This document shows positions 12,201 to 23,108 of a stretch of DNA of 64,000 nt, one piece after another. The stretch is taken from the NCBI RefSeq assembly GCF_012489685.1, contig NC_080044.1, positions 78,168,732 to 78,232,731 on the forward strand, read 5' to 3'. The notes beneath the pieces were generated by a model. That model saw only the letters and a list, made by a program, of their open reading frames with translations, did not search any database and was not told the origin of the DNA. Positions within the stretch are counted from its first letter, which is position 1. The number at the start of each line of letters is the position of its first letter. Made by a program: the position numbers and the translations under genes. The DNA comes from Lotus japonicus. Its lineage: Eukaryota; Streptophyta; Magnoliopsida; Fabales; Fabaceae.

Positions 12201-14246
12201 TAGACCATAAGATTGATCCCGTGATTGGATTTGACGTAATTTGGTATTTAAGCCCTTTTTCAGCAAATCTGGTAAGCAGATGCCCTGAGGCAAGGGCATA
12301 GAGCTTTTATGAGAACACCATAACAAAAAAAAATTACATTACAATTTATGTTGTAGTCATAAATTCAGATATTAAGGAACTACATAGAAAACTATCATGT
12401 AGTTATGGCTCTGGATAACAGTAACCTACCTCCAATAGAACCTGATTCAACTACCTTTGAATCAATTTTTGCCACAATAGATTTTATTGCAAACTTCCCT
12501 TTCTCCCACTTTTGCTTTTCTTTCTCAATTTTCTTTAGCTCTGCAGCTTCAGCCTTCAGCGCTGCTTTTTGTAACTTCTCTTGCTGAAGAATAAATTCTT
12601 ATGAGCTATTATATTCCGAATCATGAACAGAATAAAGTATAAACATTTAATCCGGGCTATAAACTAAAACGCACTTCCTTCTGCAATTTCTTTTCCTCCA
12701 TTAAGCGGCTTCTTTCTTCTTTTGACATCTTTGCTTTTCCCGTTGCCTTGGTTGTACCCTTTGCAGAAACTTTGGATCTCTTTATATTTTCGACATTCTC
12801 CTCTTGCTCCATGTTCATATTTTCCTAATCAGGATGACCATACAGCTCATACAATAAATGAGGTTCTCTCAAATGCAAGAAGCATGGGAAAATTAACGCA
12901 GACTACTTTTTCATTTTTAAGCAAATAAAATTTGATGAAACCAACTTGCATAAACACAACATAGAAAATCATTAACAGATGACTAACTGTTTGTGAAGAT
13001 GCTGGATTTGAAGCATTGTCCCCGGTCAGTTCAGTTTGAGTTGTGTTTCCACCCAGATTAAGACTCTCTGTAATTTTAAATTTCATAAGCCAATAAACGA
13101 AACACATTTCAGGCAGGGAAGAACAACTGTAACTCATTAACAACCGTATACCAGGAGAACTTAGAGGCTCGATTGGATTTGAAGTCCATCTTGAATTTCC
13201 AACAAGATCCGAAGACCATCCCATGGTTTCATTATCATTCCAATTTCCCTTCCCAGACTGTTCCGACTCATTATCCGATTCCAAACATATCATTTGACTA
13301 ATTCCTGAACAAAAAGCAGATAATCCACACTATTACATATAGTATATAATTAGATAGCTGTAGTTTGCTACATTTCACTTGGATGCAGTTATGATTAGTA
13401 ATAGTTACTGGTTAAATGTGTATCGCATATAAACCGTTCAGCATAACTTAATAATGAGAAGTTTGCATTTTCTCTTCTAACCTTGTCTAATACACACTCT
13501 TATAGAATAATGACAAGCAAAGAATAAAGCAACAATCTCAAAGCATGCCAAATTCCACTAGAAAATCTAGAAGCTTAGCATGGAACAAAGAAAACCCCCA
13601 GTTTAATGCAAGTCTATGAAACATAATTTTTTAAAAAAGTACATTAAATCATCATGAATGAAGCCATCATTTGTGAATGAACATATAACAGAAATGCAAT
13701 TTCAGTGTAATATGCTGCAGTGAATGAGCTATCAACAGAAAGAGGTAGCTGAAACCCTAAATTCATTCTAATAACTATTGATTACCTACGAACGAGTAAT
13801 GTTAGGGTTCCTTCCAGTAGAAAAATAGTTACGGAAAGTGAATCGAACAACAATTTTGCAAAACAAAGCATAGATAGAGAGAAATAAGCACAATGCAATA
13901 GTGTATATAGCGAAGTAGTAGCGCAATGTGAGAAAATCAAGCGACCTGAGAATTTTCCAGTGGCGGAAGGAGAAACCCTAGCGGAAGTATCAGACGTTCT
14001 TCTTGTGCATTTGACGATTGCGACGTCGGAATCCAGTAGCGGAGACATTGGAGTCTCGGCGACGATGGAAGGTATGGAAGAAGAAGGAGGAGGAGGAGGA
14101 GGAGGAGGTTGCTTCTGTGGAGTCGGGTCGTCGACGACTATGTAGACGGTGGCCGGATTTGGATCCGGTCCGGTTCGGCGTTTCTTGGAATGGACCGGGA
14201 ATGGCGTTGAAGGGTCATCTTCGTCGGAGAGGATGATCGGCTCCAT
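9208..14246 (-). CDS. EME1: crossover junction endonuclease subunit EME1
   Basis: Twelve exons on the minus strand, 5' to 3': 14246-13946, 13304-13152, 13067-12988, 12824-12675, 12583-12430, 12284-12175, 11010-10835, 10626-10563, 10460-10342, 9906-9817, 9691-9577, 9384-9208. Joined: 1689 nt, 562 residues, about the size of Arabidopsis EME1A/B. EME1 pairs with MUS81 to cut branched DNA at stalled forks and in meiotic crossovers; MUS81 supplies the active site. The N-terminus is acidic then proline-rich (MEPIILSDEDDP, eight Pro). A Lys/Glu coiled coil at about 190-280 precedes the ERCC4-like fold (IPYVLLVYEADKF). The C-terminus has helix-hairpin-helix-like segments: WLKALVAIPKVQPRFAIAIG and HEKEFLLKDLMTEGLLGGDR, ending DGADFFERQS. 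Internal stops: none. Confidence 0.93.
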
Positions 14247-14998
14247 CTCTACTCTGCCGTCTTCGAATAAGCGCGGGATCTTTCACGGGCTAGTTCTCGT
14301 AATCTACCATTTTTTTATTTTGTAAATATACATTCCATCATTTTTATAATAATCAATTAAGCCTCATGATCAAGTGCTAATTTCACTAACTCCACCATTT
14401 TTTAAATGCTCCATCCATGGTTTATTTTTTTTTTTTGTTGCTACTTGGTGAAGTTATATGTTTGAATACATATTTAAGAATTTATTGAAATATGCAAACA
14501 CTTTCATGTTATACGGCGGGACATATGGGTGTATGGGTCTAAACTCATTGTAGGTTAGCCTATATTTTCCAATGAATAAACTTGCCCTAACTCGTGTAAG
14601 GTGGGTTCAAAGTGGATTTACGCCATTAGTATAAAGTGTACAACAATAACAATGATGTTAAGAGATAACGACGATAAATGGTATGGAGCTGAAAGGTGCC
14701 CAATGATAGCAGTGGTGGAGGAAATAAGGCAACAACGACGACAATTGACAATGTTAACGAATGGTGATTGTAAATGTCAAGCGATGATTGAGATCGTTAT
14801 GCGATGGTGGTGGTAGTAGAAGATACGCGACTGTAATGGTGATGTTGGAGAGCATAGACATTGTAATGATGTAGAGTATAATGTGACGATGGTTAAAGAT
14901 GCCCCATGATGGTAGTAGATGTTGCTTGATAATTGTGGCGGCAAAGGATTCTCTTGTTGTGTAACAACGATGGTCAAGGGTAATGATATTGCATATGA
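14247..14998. other. spacer between EME1 and the IRE1-like array
   Basis: The near part should hold the EME1 promoter and 5' UTR. From about 14590 the sequence is a degenerate GATGGT/AACAATG-rich stretch that looks like decayed tandem repeats. No gene supported. The first array unit begins at about 14999. Confidence 0.4.
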
Positions 14999-15279
14999 AG
15001 CTTTTATTGCAGTTGGCGTCAGCATGAGAAATTGATCTACAACAACATGACAAATAACTCGTACATAACATGTTTAAAACTACACAAAAACATCAAATTC
15101 ATAACTCAACAAAATAACCAAAGAAAGCTAGTGGAGGTTTTCAGAAATTTTCTAAAAAACTTTTCACTTACATCCCTTAAAAAGTGAAGTTTTTTTTTTC
15201 TGGTTCCAAGAACAAAGGATGCTCTAAAATCTCCTATTCTTGGCTAGAAGTTTTTCTATTCGCAGTTATCATATATTTT

Positions 15280-17025
15280 ATGTTCAAGATCTTCATACTG
15301 AATAAAAAGAGAAGGGAATAGGGTGAATGAGGTTTTGGTTCCAGAACCAGAAGGGAATGGGGTGAATGGGGTTTTGGTTCCAGAACCAGAACCAGGAATC
15401 CTAACTGATTATACTAAGCTACAAGTATTTGAACAAGTTGGACAGGAAATCGCACTTGGATCTCAATCCACAGTTGTATTCCGAGGCCTCTACGGAGATC
15501 TCCCCGTAGTGGTAAAACGACTTGATAAGTTTCACAATAGGCTGTTTAAGGGAGAAATGAATATGCTTCTCACATCAGACCGTCATTCAAACATTGTCTG
15601 AATGTACATTGTGAGACGAAGTGAAAACTCCTACTACATAGCGCTGAAAAGATGTGGGTGTACCCTACAAGATTTCATTCCTAATTTTAGTGGAGGCCAA
15701 CGCAATCCAAATCAGATGGTAAAAGTTTTTTTGGATGAACTTGGGGCTACGTCACTTTAGACGCAGAATGGAAACCCTACCCCTTTATTAAGAAAGCTAA
15801 TGGGGTAGATATAAACCTTTTATTTGTTGTTTATAAGTTTATATAGTGTACATAATGACTAAATATTTATATGTTGTACTCAGAGATATGGTGACAGAGG
15901 TGTCACATTTGCACAATATGAACGTTATCCACGTAGATCTGAAGCCATCAAATGTATTAATGACTATGGACCCGACATTGTGTGCAAAATTAGCAGATAT
16001 GGGAATCAGTAAAAAGTTTCCTCCAGATCGATCTTCACGGTCAAATATTTCTGGTCAGTAAGTTTTGGTTTGAAATCTTAGATCAAATTTAAGGTGAGAG
16101 ATAGAAAGATTAGAGAGTTGTAACATGTCTAACTCTTAACCGCTGATTTAATATGTTGCAGGCAATGGAACTTACGGATGGCGAGCTCCTGAGTCAATTC
16201 CTGAGTTAATTAATTCTGTAAAACAAACACGTGGTTCAGATTGCTTCAGTCTAGGGTTAGTGTTGTTCTACTGTCTGACGCGTGGTGGACATCCGTTTGG
16301 ACTTCATCCTGATCAGTTTGAACAAAATATATTGAGCAATAATAAATCTGATTCAGCCAAATTACCGGTATGCCTGAAGCTAAGCATATGATTGAGACTT
16401 TGTTATACCCAACACCTAAATCAAGGTATATAAATAATCTTTTTCAATTACCCTTATATATTTTCTTAGTCAACAAAGTTAGTAATTACACTCTTAACAC
16501 TCATTTTTTTGTGTAATTTCAGGCCGAGTGCGAGGAATATTTTAGAGCATCTTTTTTTCTGGCCAACTGAAAAAAAGCTTCACTTCTTAAGGGATGTGAG
16601 CGAAAGGCTCGATTTCTCAACACCGTTACGTATTGTGGGTGACCTTTCAAATATTAATGTTGGGGACTGGGGTCAAAGGTTGGACACGTTGTTATATAAT
16701 GACCTAAACCAAACGGGTTATTATGATTTTACATCGGCAATAGATTTGATAAGGGCGATTAGAAATAAATACGCTTACTATAATGAGATTGATGGAGGAC
16801 TAAAGGTATTTTGCTTTTAAATAGTTTGTTTTATGTGATTTTCCAAAATATATGATTGATGTATATTTTTTTTGTTGTGGCTTACAGAGATTGGTTGTAA
16901 CTCCTCATGTGGCTTTCTACCAGTATTTCAAAAACATCTTTCCTTCCCTGCTCATTAAGGTGTATATGGTAGTACATCGTCATTGGAAGCTAGACCCTAG
17001 GTTTGTGGGGTATTTTGGCCACTAA
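15280..17025 (+). pseudogene. sensorless IRE1-like kinase/RNase, copy 1 (broken)
   Basis: Consensus exons: 15280-15804, 15884-16057, 16162-16425, 16523-16805, 16888-17025. The product resembles the cytosolic half of IRE1: kinase (FEQVGQEIALGSQSTVVFRG, ALKRCGCTLQDFI, LADMGISKKF, YGWRAPESIPE) and KEN RNase (LHFLRDVSERL, VGDWGQRLD, NKYAYYNEIDGG). No ER-lumen sensor or membrane segment is seen. IRE1 senses misfolded proteins and splices bZIP60 mRNA; this copy could not do the sensing. Lesions: an extra A in the run near 15298-15302 shifts frame after the ATG; TGA at 15599-15601 for CGA; TAG at 15758-15760; His-Val-Asp for HRD (Val codon 15933-15935); one base lost at about 16350. It ends at TAA 17023-17025. 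Confidence 0.85.
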
Positions 17026-17301
17026 GGCACTGTGGGCTGGAATGGTAATAAGAGACCTCAATTATTATCACTATGCTTCTTCCATCATTTCTTTTGTCTC
17101 ATTCTGATTTCATATCTTTTCTGTTTGTGTACTTGTGTTGCCTTTGCAACAGGAAACTTTCCATGAAAGTTGAGACATTACCTTACCTATTGAAAAACTT
17201 AGTTGTCGTAGGACAAGTCAAAGTTCGGAATTATTCCATACTGGTGTTGGTGTGAGACCATTCCATAGCCGGGCTAGCCCCCACCAATATATATATATAT
17301 A

Positions 17302-17550
17302 GAGGATGTATGATGTGAGAAAGGTGTTCTTATGTGAGAACATGAGAATAAATCATGACTGTTAGATCTAATCATGAACGGTCCAAATTAAAACATTAAG
17401 TCATGTGAGTTTTTAAGAAAGTCACATGACTTTTTTAAGTGATCATGTGAGCATTAAATTGTTTTAATCTGGACCGTTCATGACATGATCTAACGGTCAT
17501 GATTTATTCTCATTTTCTCACATAAGAACATCTTTCTCATATGATACATC

Positions 17551-17552
<2 letters not shown>
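17302..17552. mobile_element. palindromic MITE inserted in a TA tract
   Basis: Both ends read GGATGTAT inward and the arms match almost throughout, for example GTTCTTATGTGAGAA, GAATAAATCATGAC and ATGAACGGTCCA with their complements. The element is about 251 bp with TA repeats on both sides, so a TA target duplication cannot be told from the microsatellite. Unit 2 has only the (AT)n tract at this point. Confidence 0.8.

Positions 17553-17610
<58 letters not shown>
17553..17610. repeat. (AT)n microsatellite
   Basis: Uninterrupted AT dinucleotides, directly after the MITE. Confidence 0.95.
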
Positions 17611-17611
<1 letters not shown>

Positions 17612-17612
<1 letters not shown>

Positions 17613-17692
17613 TTGACTGAAGCAATCTAAAGCTCGTGGTTTTCGTTCTCCACGAATTAATTTAGGAGCTAGCCAGCCTAAAGTTCCTATGC
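17612..17692 (-). pseudogene. inverted IRE1 kinase exon fragment, unit 1
   Basis: Read on the minus strand after a TTGTAG acceptor: GIGTLGWLAPKLIRGERKPR, then ALDCFS. This matches the IRE1 exon holding the activation-segment end (compare GNGTYGWRAPES in the sense copies and the GWQAPE block of plant IRE1). Here Pro-Lys replaces the usual Pro-Glu. Only this exon is recognisable and it is cut by the (AT)n tract. Confidence 0.7.
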
Positions 17693-18020
17693 CTACAACA
17701 TATTAAATAGAACATGCTAGATTAATATAAATACATGTTATCATGCCCAATTTCTTTTGACCATCCTAATTTTTAGTGCCCAATTTCTTTTGACTATCCT
17801 AATTTTTACCCGCTAAAATTCAAAGGTGAGTTCACCTTGCTCACTTTACTAAAAGTTCACATAGAGGAGTTTTCCCTTCCTTTTTTTTACTACATGATGA
17901 AATAGAAAATGCTAGATTAATGTAAATACATGTTATCTGAACCACATCACTAGTGATGAATAGAATCTTACATTTTATCTTCAAGATGCTTTTGGCCAAT
18001 CTGGCTCATAAGGATATTGG

Positions 18021-18251
18021 TTGTATAATATGATAGACATTCAAGAACACCGTAATCACAACGTAATTTGCTTAGCAATTGGTGCAATGTTTTACGTCTT
18101 TCATCTGAGACTTAAAATATTGAATTCATGGTTTCAGCTGTTGGAGAGAGTATTGGAAAATGACCCTGATACTTTTGGCGTTCTCATGAAAGTGAAGAAA
18201 GATCTCTTGCTGAATTTATGTGAAGCTTCAACATATACAACTGAGGACTAG
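18021..18251 (+). other. conserved short ORF of unknown identity, unit 1
   Basis: An open frame of about 76 codons whose last part follows a TTTCAG acceptor-like site at 18138: LLERVLENDPDTFGVLMKVK and then KDLLLNLC. It ends with TAG (18249-18251). The unit 2 copy (21032-21262) is almost identical. I do not recognise the family. It may be the last exon of a gene captured in the duplication, or chance. Confidence 0.3.
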
Positions 18252-18564
18252 GAAGGTGTACCACCACATGAGCTTTTATTGCAGCTGGCGTCAGCATGAG
18301 AAATTGATCTACAACAGCATGACAAATAACTCGTACATAACATGTTTAAAACTACACAAAAACATCAAATTCATAACTCAACAAAATAACCAAAGAAAGC
18401 TAGTTGAGGTTTTCAGAAATTTCCTAAAAAACTTTTCACTTACATCCCTTAAAAAGTGAAGTTTTTTTTTTTTTTTTTTTTTTTCTGGTTCCAAGAACAA
18501 AGGATGCTCTAAAATCTCCTATTCTTGGCTAGAAGTTTTTCTATTCGCAGTTGCCATATATTTT

Positions 18565-20311
18565 ATGTTCAAGATCTTCATACTGAATAAAAGAGAAGGG
18601 AATAGGGTGAATGAGGTTTTGGTTCCAGAACCAGAAGGGAATGGGGTGAATGGGGTTTTGGTTCCAGAACCAGAACCAGGAATCCTAATTGATTATACTA
18701 AGCTACAAGTATTTGAACAAGTTGGACAGGAAATCGCACTTGGATCTCAATCAACAGTTGCATTCTGAGGCCTCTACGGAGATCTCCCCGTAGCGGTAAA
18801 ACGACTTGATAAGTTTCACAATAGGCTGTTTAAGGGAGAAATGAATATGCTTCTCACATCAGACCGTCATTCAAACATTGTCCGAATGTACATTGTGAGA
18901 CGAAGTGAAAACTTCTACTACATAGCGCTGGAAAGATGTGGGTGTACCCTACAAGATTTCATTCCTTATTTTAGTGGAGGCCAGCGCAATCCAAATCAGA
19001 TGGTAAAAGTTTTTTTGGATGAACTTTGGGCTACGTCACTTTAGACGCAGAATGGAAACCCTACCTCTTTATTAAGAAAGCTAATGGGGTAGATATAAAC
19101 CTTTTATTTGTTGTTTATAAGTTTATATTGTGTACATAATGACTAAATATTTATATGTTGTACTCAGAGATATGGTGACAGAGGTGTCACATTTGCACAA
19201 TATGAACGTTCTCCACAGAGATTTGAAGCCATCAAATGTATTAATGACTATGGACCCGACATTGTGTGCAAAATTAGCAGATATGAGAATCAGATAAAAG
19301 TTTCCTCCAGATCAATCTTCACTTAGGTCAAATATTTCTGGTCAGTAAGTTTTGGCTTGAAATCTTAAATCAAATTTAAGGTGAGAGATAGAAAGATTAG
19401 AGAGTTGTAACATGTCTAACTCTTAACCGCTGATTTAATATGTTGCAGGCAATGGAACTTACGGATGGCGAGCTCCTGAGTCAATTCCTGAGTTAATTAA
19501 TTCTGTAAAACAAACACGTGGTTCAGATTGCTTCAGTCTAGGGTTAGTGTTGTTCTACTGTCTGACGCGTGGTGGACATCCGTTTGGACTTCATCCTGAT
19601 CAGTTTGAACAAAATATATTGAGCAATAATAAATCTCATTCAGCCAAATTACCGGTATGCCTGAAGCTAAGCATATGATTGAGACTTTGTTATACCCAAC
19701 ACCTAAATCAAGGTATATAAATAATCTTTTTCAATTACCCTTATATATTTTCTTAGTCAACAAAGTTAGTAATTACACTCTTAACACTAATTTTTTTGTG
19801 TAATTTCAGGCCGAGTGCGAGGAATATTTTAGAGCATCTTTTTTTCTGGCCAACTGAAAAAAAGCTTCACTTCTTAAGGGATGTGAGCGAAAGGCTCAAT
19901 TTCTCAACACCGTTACGTATTGTGGGTGGTCTTTCAAATATTAATGTTGGGGACTGGGGTCAAAGGTTGGACACGTTGTTATATAATGACCTAAACCAAA
20001 CGGGTTATTATGATTTTACATCGGCAATAGATTTGATAAGGGCGATTAGAAATAAATACGCTCACTATAATGAGATTGATGGAGGACTAAAGGTATTTTG
20101 CTTTTAAATAGTTTGTTTTATGTGATTTTCCAAAATATATGATTGATGTATATTTTTTTGTTGTGGCTTACAGAGATTGGTTGGAACTCCTCTTGTGGCT
20201 TTCTACCAGTATTTCGAAAACATATTTCCTTCTCTGCTCATTAAGGTGTATATGGTAGTACATCGTCATTGGAAGTTAGACCCTAGGTTTGTGGGGTATT
20301 TTGGTCACTAA
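18565..20311 (+). pseudogene. sensorless IRE1-like kinase/RNase, copy 2 (broken)
   Basis: Same exon layout as copy 1. The start MFKIFILNKREGN is in frame. Lesions: TGA at 18766-18768 where copies 1, 3 and 4 have CGA (Val-Phe-Arg-Gly); the shared TAG at 19042-19044; Asp-Met-Arg instead of Asp-Met-Gly followed by TAA at 19295-19297; one base lost at about 19636. The HRD motif is kept (His-Arg-Asp-Leu-Lys-Pro). The KEN part is complete (NKYAHYNEIDGG, then LVGTPLVAFYQYFENIFPSL) and ends at TAA 20309-20311. The RNase half is the best preserved part. Confidence 0.85.
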
Positions 20312-20571
20312 GGCACTGTGGGCTGGAATGGTAATAAGAGACCTCATTTATTATCACTATGCTTCTTCCATCATTTCTTTTGTCTCGTTCTGATTTCCTA
20401 TCTTTTCTGTTTGTGTACTTGTGTTGTCTTTGCAACAGGAAACTTTCCATGAAAGTTGAGACATTACCTTACCTATTGGAAAACTTAGTTGTCGTAGGAC
20501 AAGTCAAAGTTCGGAATTATTCCATACTGGTGTTGGTGTGAGACCATTCCCTAGCCGGGCTAGCCCCACCA

Positions 20572-20623
<52 letters not shown>
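20572..20623. repeat. (AT)n microsatellite, unit 2
   Basis: AT/TA dinucleotide run at the site where unit 1 carries the MITE. Confidence 0.9.
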
Positions 20624-20625
<2 letters not shown>

Positions 20626-20627
20626 TA

Positions 20628-20705
20628 GACTGAAGCAATCTAAAGCTCGTGGTTTTCGTTCTCCACGAATTAATTTAGAAGCTAGCCAGCCTAAAGTTCC
20701 TATGC
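20628..20705 (-). pseudogene. inverted IRE1 kinase exon fragment, unit 2
   Basis: Second copy of the minus-strand fragment: GIGTLGWLASKLIRGERKPR, then ALDCF. It differs from unit 1 by Ser for Pro after Leu-Ala. It was duplicated with the unit, so it was there before the duplication. Confidence 0.65.
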
Positions 20706-21031
20706 CTACAACATATTAAATAGAACATGCTAGATTAATATAAATACATGTTATCATGCCCAATTTCTTTTGACCATCCTAATTTTTAGTGCCCAATTTC
20801 TTTTGACTATCCTAATTTTTACCCGCTAAAATTCAAAGGTGAGTTCACCCTTGACTTTACTAAAAGTTCACAAAGAGGAGTTTTCCCTTTCTTTTTTTTA
20901 CTACATGATGAAATAGAAAATGCTAGATTAATGTAAATACATGTTATCTGAACCACATCACTAGTGATGAATAGAATCTTACATTTTATCTTCAAGATGC
21001 TTTTGGCCAATCTGGCTCATAAGGATATTGA

Positions 21032-21262
21032 TTGTATAATATGATAGACATTCAAGAACACCGTAATCACAACGTAATTTGCTTAGCAATTGGTGCAATG
21101 TTTTACGTCTTTCATCTGAGACTTAAAATATTGAATTCATGGTTTCAGCTGTTGGAGAGAGTATTGGAAAATGACCCGGATACTTTTGGCGTTCCCATGA
21201 AAGTGAAGAAAGATCTCTTGCTGAATTTATGTGGAGCTTCAACATATACAACTGAGAACTAG
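21032..21262 (+). other. conserved short ORF of unknown identity, unit 2
   Basis: Near-identical to 18021-18251, with only a few substitutions (Leu to Pro, Glu to Gly, Asp to Asn) and the same length and stop. Function unknown. Confidence 0.3.
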
Positions 21263-21568
21263 GAAGGTGTACCACCACATGAGTTTTTATTGCAGCTGGC
21301 GTCAGCATGAGAAATTGATCTACAACAGCATGACAAATAACTCATACATAACATGTTTAAAACTACACAAAAACATCAAATTCATAACTCAACAAAATAA
21401 CCAAAGAAAGCTAGTGGAGGTTTTCAGAAATTTCCGAAAAAACTTTTCACTTACATCCCTTAAAAAGTGAAGTTTTTTTTTCTTTTTTCTGGTTCCAAGA
21501 ACAAAGGATGCTCTAAAATCTCCTATTCTTGGCTAGAAGTTTTTATATTCGCAGTTGCCATATATTTT

Positions 21569-23046
21569 ATGTTCAATATCTTTATACTGAATAAAAGAGA
21601 AGGGAATAGGGTGAATGAGGTTTTGGTTCCAGAACCATAAGGGAATGGGGTGAATGGGGTTTTGGTTCCAGAACCAGAACCAGGAATCCTAACTGATTAT
21701 ACTAAACTACAAGTATTTGAATAAGTTGGACAGGAAATCGCACTTGGATCTCAATCAATAGTTGTATTCCGAGGCCTCTACGGAGATCTCCTCGTAGCGA
21801 TAAAACGACTTGAAAAGTTTCACAATAGGCTGTTTAAGGGAGAAATGAATATGCTTATCACATCAGACCGTCATTCAAACATTTTCCGAATGTATATTGT
21901 GAGACGAAGTGAAAACTCCTACTACATAGCGCTTGAAAGATGTGGGTGTACCCTACGAGATTTCATTCCTTATTTTAGTGGAGGCCAACGCAATCCAAAT
22001 CAGATGGTAAAAGTTTTTTTGGATGAACTTGGGGCTACGTCACTTTAGACGCAGAATGGAAACCCTACCCCTTTATTAAGAAAGCTAATGGGGTAGATAT
22101 AAACCTTTTATTTGTTGTTTATAAGTTTATATTGTGTACATAATGACTAAATATTTATATGTTGTACTCAGAGATATGGTGACAGAGGTGTCACATTTGC
22201 ACAATATGAATGTTCTCCACAGAGATCTGAAGCCATCAAATGTATTAATGACTATGGACCCGACACTGTGTGCAAAATTAGCAGATATGGGAATCAGTAA
22301 AAAGTTTCCTCCAGATCGATCTTCACTTAGGTCAAATATTTCTGGTCAGTAAGTTTTGGTTTGAAATCTTAGGTCAAATTTAAGGTGAGAGATAGAAAGA
22401 TTAGAGAGTTGTAACATGTCTAACTCTTAACCGCTGATTTAATATGTTGCAGGCAATGGAACTTACAGATGGCGAGCTCCTGAGTCAATTCCTGAGTTAA
22501 TTAATTATGTAAAACAAACATGTGGTTCAGATTGCTTCAGTCTGGGGTTAGTGTTGTTCTACTGTCTGACGCGTGGTGGACATCCGTTTGGACTTCATCC
22601 TGATCAGTTTGAACAAAATATATTGAGCAATAATAAATCTGAGTTCAGCCAAATTACCGGTATGCCTGAAGCTAAGCAAATGATTGAGACTTTGTTATAC
22701 CCAACACCTGAATCAAGGTATATAAATAATCTTTTTCAATTACCCTTATATATTTTCTTAGTCAACAAAGTTAGTAATTACACTCTTAACACTCATCTTT
22801 TTGTGTAATTTCAGGCAGAGTGCGAGGAATATTTTAGAGCATCCTTTTTTCTGGCCAACTGAAAAAAAGCTTCACTTCTTAAGGGATGTGAGCGAAAGGC
22901 TCAATTTCTCAACACCGTTACGTATTGTGGGTGGCCTTTCAAATATTAATGTTGGGGACTGGGGTCAAAGGTTGGACACGTTGTTATATAATGACCTAAA
23001 CCAAACGAGTTATTATGATTTTACATCGGCAATAGATTTGATAAGG
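21569..23046 (+). pseudogene. sensorless IRE1-like kinase/RNase, copy 3 (truncated)
   Basis: Kinase and partial KEN. Lesions: TAA at 21638-21640 (GAA in other copies), TAA at 21722-21724 (CAA in others), and the shared TAG at 22046-22048. The HRD, Asp-Met-Gly (LADMGISKKF) and the GAG TTC frame lost in copies 1 and 2 are intact here. The KEN domain breaks off after TSAIDLIR at about 23046; some 28 bases of unrelated filler then lead straight into the copy 4 leader. The terminal NKYAHYNE helix and the last exon are missing. Confidence 0.85.
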
Positions 23047-23108
23047 GTAATTGAAAAAGATTATTTATATACCTTGAAGTTTTTCTATTCGCAATTGCCA
23101 TATATTTT

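Larger units (their letters stand above)
14999..18270 (+). repeat. tandem unit 1 of the IRE1-like array
   Basis: Unit 1 (14999-18270) and unit 2 (18271-21282) are near-identical head-to-tail copies starting GCTTTTATTGCAG. Unit 3 starts at 21283 and is cut at about 23046; unit 4 resumes at about 23076 and ends at about 24552. Each full unit has a leader, the kinase/RNase gene, an (AT)n tract, an inverted IRE1 exon fragment and a short conserved ORF. Unit 1 is about 260 bp longer because of a MITE. Confidence 0.9.

Noticed and set aside
14601..14816. 71-codon frame before the IRE1-like array
   Set aside because: Degenerate GATGGT-type repeat; no homologue or splice context.
17553..17610. CRISPR-like or satellite array
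   Set aside because: It is a plain AT dinucleotide microsatellite in plant DNA.
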